From NCBI GenBank assembly GCA_021733705.1, contig JAIPKF010000046.1:1-9508 (forward strand): DNA of 9,508 nucleotides, written 5' to 3'. The notes beneath the pieces are model-generated. The model saw nothing but the letters and a program-made list of their open reading frames with translations, searched no databases and had not been told where the DNA came from. This DNA is from Chthoniobacterales bacterium. GTDB taxonomy: Bacteria > Verrucomicrobiota > Verrucomicrobiia > Chthoniobacterales > UBA6821. A program made the translations under genes and the position numbers. Below are positions 1 through 6,345 of the stretch, in pieces; position 1 is the first letter of the stretch; every line of letters begins with the position of its first letter.

Positions 1-133
1 CATTACTGCGTTGGTCTCGAATTGTGATTTGGGCGGTATGTACTCATACAGCCCGGCATCACAATCCTTCGCCCGCCTTGTACTAATAAGCTTTGCACGG
101 CGCCTCATGACGATTCAGTATGAAATATCCGGG
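1..133 (-). repeat. Partial copy of a dispersed MITE-like repeat, truncated by window edge
   Basis: Read on the minus strand from 133 leftwards, this begins CCCGGATATTTCATACTGA and then follows, with small indels and many substitutions, the first ~125 bp of the complete element at 6169-6345. Shared blocks include ATCGT near the end, AAGGCG-GCGA, CTGTATGAGTACATAC and TTCGAGA-CAACGCAG. About 50 bp of the far end should lie left of the window. The element abuts CTAG at 134-137, and the TAG of that tetranucleotide is the hscA stop codon. The spacing and terminal sequence match the complete copy, where TTAA takes the place of CTAG. An open frame (ATG at 108, minus strand, running off the edge, about 36 codons) exists inside the repeat, but its substitutions relative to the other copy are mostly non-synonymous and a frame shift separates them, so I do not call a gene. 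Confidence 0.8.
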
Positions 134-1942
134 CTAGCCTTGCATCGCTTTTTCAATCAAGAGCGTTGCTACGGTTTGTGTAGCTTCATCAAGTTCAAGG
201 AGTGCTTTTTTAAGAGGAGCTAACGTACCACGTTCTAAGGCCTGAGAAACACGAGCAGCGCAGGTGCGAACCGTATCAGCAGTTTCAGGAGCAATGAGGC
301 CATCGAGTTCCTGCAAGGCTTTTTTGACAGCTGGGAGCATCTCTTCAGCTTGAAGCCGAGCCTCAACAAAGAGGCGGGCATCGCGGTCTTCAAAGGCATG
401 CTCTAACGAGTCTGCTATCATGGCCTCTACTGCCTCATCGGAAACATCAACCGCATGGCTGATCTCTACCATTTTTTCCTTTCCAGAGATAACGTCACGC
501 ACGAGCACTTGAAGGAGACCATTGACATCTAAGGAAAATTGAACCCCCACCCGGGCCTGTCCTTTCGGAGCAGGAGTAAAAGGGAGTTCTAGTTCTCCTA
601 ATTTCCAATTATCTTGGGCACGTTCCCGCTCTCCTTGAAGTAAGGTGATTTTCATCTTCTCCTGACCAGCAACAGCATTGGTAAAAAGCTCTCCAGCTTT
701 TGTGGGAATAGTTGTATTACGAGGAATAATGACATTCATGAGCCCCCCAAATGTTTCGATTCCTAAGGAGAGTGGGGTAATATCAAGAAGCGTAATGGCA
801 TTAAGATTCCCTTCCAGGAGGGCTCCTTGCAAAACAGCACCGAGGGCAACGGCCTCATCGGGGTGCTGTGTGAGATTAGGAGGTTTTTTAAAAAGTTCCT
901 CCACCAAAGCACGCACAGCAGGCATACGAGTCGCCCCCCCCACTAAGATAACCTCATCCAGATCTTCCACATTCAGGTTTGCATCAGCCAAGGACCTCAA
1001 GCAGAGTACTCGTGTTTGCTCGATAATAGGGAGCGCCATTTTTTCTAACTCCGCACGTGTCAGAGTGATTTCTATACTCCGATTTCCTTCTAAGAAGGGA
1101 AGGTGGATTGTTGTCTCCTCGTTAAAGGAGAGTTCCTCCTTAGCACGACGTCCGGCCTGGTGCAATCGCATCAGGATCTTTGGGTCTCTAATCTTTTCTA
1201 ATTCCAATTTAGTAAGAAGAAAATCGGTGATAGCTTGATCAATCGTATCTCCACCGAGATTGGTATCACCACAGGTTGAGAGGACTTGGAAAAGACCGTG
1301 ATCGAGCTTTAGAATTGAGAGATCAAAAGTCCCTCCTCCAAAATCATAGACAGCAATTTTTGAGTGATCCTGAAGTTTATCAAGTCCATAAGCTAAGGCA
1401 GCAGCTGTCGGTTCGCTAATAATACGCTCCACTACTAATCCAGCGATCTCCCCTGCTCGCCGTGTGGCCTGACGTTGTGCATCGTTAAAATAAGCAGGAA
1501 CGGTAATAATCGCTCGTTGGATTAATACTCCTAGATGTGCTTCTGCCATTTTTTTTAATTCTTACAAAATTTCGGAGGAGACCTCTTCCGGAGTTACTAT
1601 TTTTTGACCAAGCTTGATTTGAACTGGTTCACCACGGTTTCCCATAAGATGATCCCACCCATGGGACTCGGGATCACCAATACGTCGTCCCATGAGGTGC
1701 TTGACGGAGGCAATTGTCTTTTCGGGATAAAGTAGCTGTTGCCGCACTGCAGCTTGTCCCACAGAGGGCAGCGAGCTTTCTAAATACGAAACTACCGAAG
1801 GAGTGATACGGGACCCTTCCTCATTACTTAAAAGGATTGGAAATCCAGAATCATAATAACCAATGAGAGAATTCGTGGTTCCAAGATCAATGCCGACAAT
1901 GGGACCGCGGCGCTCCGGGAGAGTTGGTAATTCATTGTTCAT
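134..1942 (-). pseudogene. hscA: HscA-like Hsp70 chaperone, interrupted by one in-frame stop codon
   Basis: Hsp70-family ATPase. With HscB it would release [Fe-S] clusters from the IscU scaffold in the cytoplasm. From ATG 1942 the frame covers about 602 codons, close to the usual HscA length (E. coli 616). Visible motifs are phosphate-1 GIDLGTTNS (residues 17-25), ITVPAYFND and EPTAAALAYGLDK, phosphate-2 DFGGGTFD (~200-207), adenosine motif LVGGATRMP (~332-340), and the linker/start of the substrate domain LLDITPLSLGIET (~385-396). Codon 127 is TAA (1562-1564) where the family has a residue in an IL-x-ELKKMAEAHLG context; the frame does not shift. Most likely CAA (Gln) became TAA. Unless it is read through, the product is a 126-residue fragment; a second product could start at ATG 1549. 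It overlaps the end of hscB by 11 bp, suggesting translational coupling. I call HscA rather than DnaK from its iscA-hscB neighbours. Its final stop TAG lies in the CTAG flanking a repeat. Confidence 0.85.
1562..1564 (-). other. In-frame TAA nonsense codon inside hscA
   Basis: The minus strand reads TCC GAA ATT TTG TAA GAA TTA AAA AAA ATG GCA, that is SSEIL-stop-ELKKMA. DnaK/HscA proteins have continuous sequence here, typically IL-(Q/R)-x-LKK-x-AE. A single C-to-T change from CAA would explain it. A run of eight A residues (minus strand, 1549-1556) lies just downstream of the stop and therefore cannot rescue it by slippage. No Shine-Dalgarno sequence precedes the ATG at 1549. Confidence 0.9.
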
Positions 1943-2534
1943 AGTTCTTAGAAAAATTATCGATAGTATTGATCTGAAACAAAGCCTCTTTAAGTTGATG
2001 ATTCCATCGCTGTTCCGTGAGGAATGCATAGGAGAGTGAAAGGAGCTCCTCACCGCTGACCTGAGGCCAACGAAGGTTCATTTCCTGCAATTCTTGATCC
2101 AAGGAACAGCGCCACTGATGCAGGGATTCTTGGGAAGCATTTAACTCTCCACGAACTTTCAGAAGATCTTTGATTAAGAGGGCCTTCAGTAATGGCCCAG
2201 AAGCAGCATGATACTTCGTTGTCACCTCAGCAGATCGCTGCAGTGCGATCACTATGGATGAAAATAACTCTTCAGCAGCTACCGGAATTTTTTTAGCTAT
2301 CGTTACTTCTCCTGCTAGCAAGCGAAGCCGTTTGGCTGGATGACGCAGGAGGTGTGTTGCTTCTAGAATTTTTTGAAACATCATCGCTTCTCCGTTTTGC
2401 TGATCAGGATGATAGGTTGCTGCAAGACGAGAAAAGTTTTTATCTAGTAGATCAAGATCGACCATGGGACGTCGAGGAAGCTCCAATAAAGCAAAAGGGT
2501 CACTCTCCCGATCTCTGTGCGTAGGTGCCATCAT
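1932..2534 (-). CDS. hscB: HscB-like J-domain co-chaperone
   Basis: Predicted J-protein partner of HscA that stimulates its ATPase and delivers IscU for cluster transfer. It has 200 residues (E. coli HscB 171). The N-terminal J-domain shows DPFALLELPRRPMVDLDLL (residues 12-30) aligning with the HscB pattern F-x-LF-x-LP-x(n)-D-x-x-L, followed by FSRLAATYHPDQQNG with the diagnostic HPD at 42-44. The C-terminal half is helical and charged, as expected for the IscU-binding domain, but is poorly conserved in sequence. Start: ATG 2534 or the adjacent ATG 2531; the next Met (residue 24) would delete the start of the J-domain. No clear Shine-Dalgarno precedes it. It lies 24 bp downstream of iscA, and its TGA stop is 11 bp inside hscA, so the three genes form a probable operon. 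Distinguished from a generic DnaJ by the absence of a Gly/Phe region and zinc fingers. Confidence 0.8.
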   Translation of the reverse strand: MMAPTHRDRESDPFALLELPRRPMVDLDLLDKNFSRLAATYHPDQQNGEAMMFQKILEATHLLRHPAKRLRLLAGEVTIAKKIPVAAEELFSSIVIALQRSAEVTTKYHAASGPLLKALLIKDLLKVRGELNASQESLHQWRCSLDQELQEMNLRWPQVSGEELLSLSYAFLTEQRWNHQLKEALFQINTIDNFSKNYEQ

Positions 2535-2558
2535 GAAAAATTAGAGCAATTTCATCGA

Positions 2559-2933
2559 CTAGGCAGAAAAACTTTCACCGCAAGAGCAGTGGGCTACGGC
2601 ATTAGGATTGGTCACTTTAAATCCCCCCTTTTGAAGATCATCGCTATAATCCAACTCCGATCCACTCACAAAAAGAGCACTTTTGGGATCAATGACAATA
2701 CGCACCCCTTGTGACTCAATCAAGATATCGCGAGCCACAGGTCCCTCCACAAGGTCCATTTTATACTGAAGCCCTGAGCAGCCTCCCCCAATAATGGCAA
2801 TACGCAGGGCCCCATGAAGGCGTCCTTGGCGCTCGAGGAGCGAGAGTAATTTTGTAGCTGCATGGGTGGTAATGCGGCAAAGCTTTTCATTGCCCAGGCG
2901 GTAGGTAGGTGGTGCTGATGGTGTCACTAACAT
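2559..2933 (-). CDS. iscA: A-type iron-sulfur carrier (IscA/HesB/ErpA family)
   Basis: Small A-type carrier that receives Fe-S clusters and passes them to apo-enzymes. The 124-residue protein keeps all three cluster-binding cysteines: Cys52 in GGGCSGLQYKM, and Cys116 and Cys118 in the C-terminal CSCGESF motif. The body also has the usual G-(V/I)-x-(I/V)-x-(I/V)-D-x-x-S-x-x-(F/Y)-(V/L)-x-G-x-x-(L/I)-D-(Y/F) block, here GVRIVIDPKSALFVSGSELDY. An N-terminal extension of about 18 residues precedes the domain. It is the first gene of the iscA-hscB-hscA run and the only gene in the window with an obvious Shine-Dalgarno. The family members IscA, SufA, ErpA and HesB cannot be separated on sequence alone; the symbol rests on the hscB-hscA neighbours. 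Confidence 0.88.
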   Translation of the reverse strand: MLVTPSAPPTYRLGNEKLCRITTHAATKLLSLLERQGRLHGALRIAIIGGGCSGLQYKMDLVEGPVARDILIESQGVRIVIDPKSALFVSGSELDYSDDLQKGGFKVTNPNAVAHCSCGESFSA

Positions 2934-2947
2934 GGCAGGATATCTTA

Positions 2948-2954
2948 CTCCTTT
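2948..2954 (-). promoter_or_regulatory. Shine-Dalgarno AAAGGAG upstream of iscA
   Basis: The minus strand reads AAAGGAG, then 14 nt, then the iscA ATG at 2933. Spacing is a little long. It is the only strong Shine-Dalgarno in the window and supports the ATG 2933 start. Confidence 0.5.
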
Positions 2955-2997
2955 CTCTTAATGAAAGCAAAGCTCTTGTGCTCTTTACCAGCGATAA

Positions 2998-3018
2998 CCC
3001 GGATATTTCATACTGATC
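2998..3018 (+). repeat. Solo terminal end of the dispersed repeat
   Basis: The sequence CCCGGATATTTCATACTGATC matches the outer 21 bp of the complete repeat (6169 onwards) except for one base, then diverges completely. It is preceded by ATAA (2994-2997) rather than a perfect TTAA. No matching opposite end is present nearby, so this is a remnant or solo end. It lies between the stop codon of the unknown gene (TAG 3018-3020, overlapping by one base) and the iscA leader. Confidence 0.75.
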
Positions 3019-3968
3019 TACTGCGAAGACAGGGAAGCAGAAGTTGGTTTATCCTTTATCTCCCAATTTAACAAAAGAGATGTCACATCAATTTGACTTA
3101 TTGAACCGTTCTCTGGATTAACACTGAGTGTTAATTTTAATTTTGTTTCTCCAGAAGCACTATGACTTTCTGAATAAAGTGGCTGCTCACCATAAATAGC
3201 AGACAGATTATCGTCTGATTTGTTGAATGTGTAAGTGGCTTCAATATCTATTTTATTTTCCCCCTTATGCGGGGAGTAGAGCCATTGAGATGATGGAACT
3301 CCAGTTAACAAAATAACATCTTTATGGCTAGAGCTTATGGATTTAATAATTTCTGCCATGATACACTGATGAAATCGACCTTTCAGTTCCTTGATTAGAT
3401 TTTTTTTTAGAGAAGATTGATCTTCTTTCGGAAAAAAAACTTTTGCTACCTCTTCTAAAATATCATTAGCAACACTTTTCTTTACTTCTTCGGTGCCCTC
3501 AGTGGGGGTTGTTTTTTCATTAAAACGAATGGCCATCGCACGTCCTGCATCTTGATCAAAAGAATTTTCATCTAACTTTCCTTCCAAAATAGAAGTGGCT
3601 AAAGAATTGCAAAGAGGGTCCTGCGGGTCAGGTTTTGTTGACCAACTCTCTTCTCTTGGAATGGAGTGACCATCAATAGTGATATTCAGGTTAGATGGGA
3701 GCTGTTTAATATAATGACACCGGGATAAATCTCCGTATTTAGAAGAGGAAGCACTTGATCCATAAAAAAAACTTCGAAAAAAAGATACTAACCGAAAGAA
3801 AAAACTTTGAATCCCAAAAAATCGCGTTGATGGTCTTTGTGGAGCACTCTCTTCAACAAGACGAACAACTCGTGAAAAAAAAGAGAAACATCCCGGTTTT
3901 GGATTGTTTGCGTTAGGCAGGTTTCCTGCGGAAAGACGAGGAGTAATACGGTTTGAGCTTTGCACCAT
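3018..3968 (-). CDS. Hypothetical protein with Phe/Arg-rich N-terminal segment
   Basis: I do not recognise this 316-residue protein. It has no signal peptide of normal form. The N-terminus (1-45) is polar and Ser/Pro/Asn-rich. It is followed by a Phe- and Arg-rich stretch at 49-69 (FFGIQSFFFRLVSFFRSFF), interrupted by Arg and so more like an amphipathic membrane-binding helix than a clean transmembrane segment, and then a Ser-rich linker (71-76). The rest is soluble-looking: a charged helical part around 160-215, and a C-terminal part with alternating hydrophobic residues and KLKLTLSVNPENGSISQIDVTS-like beta strands. It starts 16 bp after rodA ends, probably in the same transcript. The coding strand is AT-richer and has more homopolymer runs than its neighbours. 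Start ATG 3968 has no Shine-Dalgarno. It could be a lineage-specific or acquired protein; function unknown. Confidence 0.75.
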   Translation of the reverse strand: MVQSSNRITPRLSAGNLPNANNPKPGCFSFFSRVVRLVEESAPQRPSTRFFGIQSFFFRLVSFFRSFFYGSSASSSKYGDLSRCHYIKQLPSNLNITIDGHSIPREESWSTKPDPQDPLCNSLATSILEGKLDENSFDQDAGRAMAIRFNEKTTPTEGTEEVKKSVANDILEEVAKVFFPKEDQSSLKKNLIKELKGRFHQCIMAEIIKSISSSHKDVILLTGVPSSQWLYSPHKGENKIDIEATYTFNKSDDNLSAIYGEQPLYSESHSASGETKLKLTLSVNPENGSISQIDVTSLLLNWEIKDKPTSASLSSQ

Positions 3969-3984
3969 AATATTGTAGTGAATT

Positions 3985-5079
3985 TTAATAAACTAACTTT
4001 CGATGGATCCAAATGCTCTGCAGTAGTCCAAGGCTCAGCATGGCAACAAGCATGAAAGAGCCTCCGTAGCTCACAAGGGGAAGTGGCAATCCAGTAATAG
4101 GAGTTACCCCAATAGTCATTCCAATATTCATGAAGGTATGAGTAAAAAAAAGAAATGTAATTCCCACAGCTAAGAGACGTCCAAAATAATCTGAAGAATG
4201 CGCGGCAATGAAGAGTCCAGTAATGATTAATAATGCAAAAAGAATAATCAAAATGAAGCCTCCAATAAATCCATGCTGTTCCCCCAAAACAGAAAAAATA
4301 AAGTCGTTGTGTACAATAGTGCTGGGAAGGTAGCCAAGTTCATTGAGGGTATTGGGTGCTTTGAAACCCTTTCCCCAAAAACCACCAGAGCCAATTGCAT
4401 TGAGTGATTGATTTATATTCCATCCTGCTCCTTGGGGATCAAGAGAAGGATCGAGAAAAACGGTAATACGATCACGTTGATATGGTTTCATTCCGAAATT
4501 AACCATCAAAGGAGTAAAAGCAACACCCAGCAGAAGCATCGTGAGAAGATACCTAACGGGAATAGTGGCAGCATAGAGCATTGCAAAAAAGATAGGAAAC
4601 CAGACGATAGCTCCACCCAGATTAGGCTGTACTAAAATTAAGAGACACGGAATACCCATCATCGCACCGCACGTGATGATACGAATAGCGGGATGCTTTT
4701 TTTCAGAATTACTCAGGTACAATGCCAGCAACATGATACCTGCGATAATGGCTAGTTCGGAAGGCTGAAAATGACAAAAGCCAAGGTTAAGCCAGCTGCG
4801 AGCCCCATAGACTTTAATTCCAAGCACGAGAACGAGCAGCAGTCCTAAAAGACCAGTTCCATAAAGTGGGATTGCCCCAAGGCGCACCCAGCGATAATCG
4901 GTAAAAGCAATAATAAAAAAAATGGGAGTCGTAAAAAGCAACCAATAGACTTGGCTTCTCACAAAGTGAGTTTCACGCATCCAGGTTGCGCTATAAATGC
5001 AGTAGAGACCACAAGCGATCAGAACAAACATTAAAAATAAGAGAGGCTTATTGAGAGCTGTAAATTTTTTAAAAAACAT
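3985..5079 (-). CDS. rodA: RodA, SEDS-family peptidoglycan glycosyltransferase
   Basis: Polytopic inner-membrane protein that polymerises lipid II into glycan strands for sidewall elongation, with a class B PBP as partner. It has 364 residues and about ten hydrophobic segments. SEDS motifs are present: GARSWLNLGFCHFQPSELAII (residues 92-112), QRDRITVFLDPSLDPQGAGWN (201-221), QSLNAIGSGGFWGKG (224-238), then LGYLPSTIVHNDFIFSVLGEQHGF. Asp259 in NDFIFSV is the expected catalytic Asp equivalent (Asp255 in Thermus RodA). The C-terminal signature ITGLPLPLVSYGGS (328-341) is intact. Short length and the lack of a long cytoplasmic N-terminus favour RodA over FtsW; no mreBCD or pbp2 gene is in view to confirm this. 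It diverges from the exported DPBB protein gene, and the two may share a regulatory region. Confidence 0.9.
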   Translation of the reverse strand: MFFKKFTALNKPLLFLMFVLIACGLYCIYSATWMRETHFVRSQVYWLLFTTPIFFIIAFTDYRWVRLGAIPLYGTGLLGLLLVLVLGIKVYGARSWLNLGFCHFQPSELAIIAGIMLLALYLSNSEKKHPAIRIITCGAMMGIPCLLILVQPNLGGAIVWFPIFFAMLYAATIPVRYLLTMLLLGVAFTPLMVNFGMKPYQRDRITVFLDPSLDPQGAGWNINQSLNAIGSGGFWGKGFKAPNTLNELGYLPSTIVHNDFIFSVLGEQHGFIGGFILIILFALLIITGLFIAAHSSDYFGRLLAVGITFLFFTHTFMNIGMTIGVTPITGLPLPLVSYGGSFMLVAMLSLGLLQSIWIHRKLVY

Positions 5080-5096
5080 ATTAAATATAGTGCTCG

Positions 5097-5112
5097 CTAG
5101 AATATTTCATAC
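5097..5112 (+). repeat. Possible decayed end of the dispersed repeat
   Basis: CTAG followed by A and then ATATTTCATAC reproduces the inner 11 bases of the repeat terminus plus the CTAG flank seen at 134-137, but the CCCGG block is lost. The following bases (TGAACGTTGAG) loosely resemble the TGATCGTAACGAG of the complete element. It lies in the rodA leader. It may be a relic or a chance match. Confidence 0.35.
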
Positions 5113-5134
5113 GCATTGAACGTTGAGATGCTAT

Positions 5135-5153
5135 AGTAATTTAAAATATTACT
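5135..5153. promoter_or_regulatory. AT-rich dyad AGTAAT-N7-ATTACT between divergent genes
   Basis: A perfect 6-bp inverted repeat separated by 7 bp of A/T lies midway between rodA and the exported DPBB gene. Its size and position are typical of an operator or promoter spacer. No convincing -35/-10 pair could be fixed; TTGAAC (5116-5121) and TTGAGA (5123-5128) are weak -35 candidates for the plus strand. Confidence 0.3.
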
Positions 5154-5166
5154 TTAATTTACCCTT

Positions 5167-5191
5167 GTACGAATTACCAAGAGATTCGTAC
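5167..5191 (+). promoter_or_regulatory. Perfect 8-bp inverted repeat in the leader of the DPBB gene
   Basis: GTACGAAT (5167-5174) and ATTCGTAC (5184-5191) are exact reverse complements around a 9-nt loop. The dyad ends 14 bp before the ATG at 5206. On RNA it would form a hairpin over the ribosome-binding region; on DNA it could be a repressor site. No T-run follows, so it is not an intrinsic terminator. Confidence 0.45.
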
Positions 5192-5205
5192 CCTTCTTGT
5201 TCAAC

Positions 5206-6168
5206 ATGGTTCGTTTTTTTATCATTACATTATTTTCTTTGGGATTATGGAGTTTCTCGATCGACTCAGCTCGAGCAATTCCATCTCTTTCCGAAATGAA
5301 GGAAAAGTTAAATAATGGAACTTATAGTGAAAAAGAGTTTGAAGCAATGGCGTTGAAGTTACGTCAACAAGCCATAGAATCAACACGCACTCCTCGTCTA
5401 GAAACACAAGCCCCTATCGTAGGACAAGGATTTAATCGGTATCCTTGGAAGCGTAATGTTTTTACAACTGTCTTTTGGATCGGAGAACGCCCCTCTGCTA
5501 ACAATCCTGTGCCCAACAATAAAAGCACCTGGGATTCTAACTGGGCTCGAAATTTTGGTGGTTATGATAACCCCAACCCCTCGGCTCGCTCGAATTTTAT
5601 CCCTAAGGGATTGATCCCAAAACAGAATCCTTTTTACTGTGCTCTTCCTTACAATGATATCACTCGAGGAAGAACAAAAGTAGAGGTTCCAAAAATTGTT
5701 CCTTGGTTTAAAGAAGCTTTTGTAAAACCAGGTCAATCCGTTTTAAAGGGACGCTGGATTGCCATTCACTACAATGGCCGCACCTGTTTTGCTCAATGGG
5801 AAGATTGTGGACCCTTTCGCACAGATCATGCTAACTACGTCTTTGGCAATGAGAGGCCACGGCCCAATTTGAACCATGGTGCTGGGCTTGATGTCTCTCC
5901 TGCAGTCCGTGATTACCTAGGACTTAATAGAAATGAATATTGCGATTGGAAATTTGTAGATGCTTCAGCAGTTCCCGATGGACCTTGGAAAACCTATGGC
6001 ACCAATAATACATTCTGGCTCCTACGCCAAGGAAAGGACCTTAAGACCTGTGATCCTAATAACTCCCGCAAAGGAATGACCCCATCGCACTTTATGACTC
6101 CAAGCACTACTAGCCCGAATATTTCCAACCGATCACCTGTGAAGACTGGTGTGAAATATCCGGGTTAA
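5206..6168 (+). CDS. Exported protein with double-psi beta-barrel (RlpA-like) domain
   Basis: Predicted secreted or periplasmic protein of 320 residues. The signal peptide is MVRFFIITLFSLGLWSFSID-SARA with cleavage after Ala24 (A-x-A). A TTG nine bases upstream is in frame, but ATG 5206 gives the cleaner signal peptide; neither has a Shine-Dalgarno. A helical segment (~28-58) follows. The C-terminal half has GRWIAIHYNGRTCFAQWEDCGPFRTD (split around residues 182-207) and GAGLDVSPAVRDYLGL (225-240). These match the double-psi barrel pattern of RlpA and expansins (V-x-DRGPF … IDLS-x-AA-x-x-LG), with Asp229 at the position of the conserved Asp. The family binds or cuts peptidoglycan, so a wall role is inferred; divergence from rodA fits this. 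From memory, similar proteins are common in Verrucomicrobia. The last five codons and the stop (VKYPG-TAA) are encoded by a repeat terminus and its TTAA flank, so the C-terminus may have been altered by insertion. Confidence 0.75.
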   Translation: MVRFFIITLFSLGLWSFSIDSARAIPSLSEMKEKLNNGTYSEKEFEAMALKLRQQAIESTRTPRLETQAPIVGQGFNRYPWKRNVFTTVFWIGERPSANNPVPNNKSTWDSNWARNFGGYDNPNPSARSNFIPKGLIPKQNPFYCALPYNDITRGRTKVEVPKIVPWFKEAFVKPGQSVLKGRWIAIHYNGRTCFAQWEDCGPFRTDHANYVFGNERPRPNLNHGAGLDVSPAVRDYLGLNRNEYCDWKFVDASAVPDGPWKTYGTNNTFWLLRQGKDLKTCDPNNSRKGMTPSHFMTPSTTSPNISNRSPVKTGVKYPG

Positions 6169-6184
6169 CCCGCATATTTCATAC
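6149..6184. repeat. Near-perfect palindrome formed by two back-to-back repeat ends
   Basis: GTGTGAAATATCCGGG (6149-6164) and CCCGCATATTTCATAC (6169-6184) face each other around TTAA. The two 16-base arms pair at 14 positions. The left arm belongs to the CCGG variant (as at 1-133 and 2998), the right arm to the complete CCGC-variant element. It can fold into a long hairpin at the end of the DPBB mRNA, a terminator-like structure without a following T-run. Confidence 0.8.
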
Positions 6185-6345
6185 TGATCGTAACGAGGAG
6201 GCCGCGAAGGCTGATTGGGTAAGGCGAGCGATGAAGTCTGACGACGGCTGTATGAGTACATACTGCCCGAGGAAGACTTCGAGATCAACGCAGCATCCAT
6301 CTGGCTACCCGGCTTCCGCAGCAGAATCGGTATGAAATATGCGGG
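6169..6345 (+). mobile_element. Complete 177-bp MITE-like element with 16-bp terminal inverted repeats and TTAA flanks
   Basis: The left end CCCGCATATTTCATAC (6169-6184) and right end GTATGAAATATGCGGG (6330-6345) are perfect 16-bp inverted repeats, extendable to 20 bp with one mismatch (CATACTGAT against CATACCGAT). TTAA stands at both sides (6165-6168 and 6346-6349), as expected for a 4-bp target duplication. The interior has no credible gene; it includes the small dyad GTATG-AGTA-CATAC. A second, diverged copy lies at 1-133, and solo ends are at 2998 and 6149. TTAA duplication and CC-starting ends resemble IS1380/piggyBac-type transposition, so a non-autonomous derivative moved by such a transposase is inferred; no transposase is present here. 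The element separates two convergent genes and provides both of their stop codons through its flanks. Confidence 0.8.

Noticed and set aside
678..1238. 186-codon plus-strand open frame
   Set aside because: It lies antisense to the conserved hscA coding region, has Ser/Arg-rich low-complexity content and no family resemblance; it is a shadow frame.
1549..1556. Run of eight A residues (minus strand) as a slippage site rescuing hscA
   Set aside because: It is downstream of the stop codon, and the frame is the same on both sides, so a slip there would damage the product, not restore it.
134..2053. hscA read as two independent genes, the upstream one starting at 2053
   Set aside because: The frame continues without shift across the TAA, and the two parts together make one complete Hsp70. 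The extension upstream of ATG 1942 overlaps hscB and does not look like Hsp70 sequence.
5116..5152. Sigma-70 promoter for the DPBB gene (TTGAAC or TTGAGA with TATTAC-like -10)
   Set aside because: Several overlapping weak matches exist in AT-rich sequence with poor or non-standard spacing, so no single pair can be supported.
6149..6184. Classical intrinsic terminator after the DPBB gene
   Set aside because: A strong hairpin can form, but no T-run follows on either strand, and the arms are fully explained as repeat termini. It might still pause transcription.
6231..6335. Short plus-strand open frame (34 codons) inside the complete repeat
   Set aside because: The diverged copy at the left edge does not preserve it, there is no ribosome-binding site, and it ends inside the terminal inverted repeat; probably chance.
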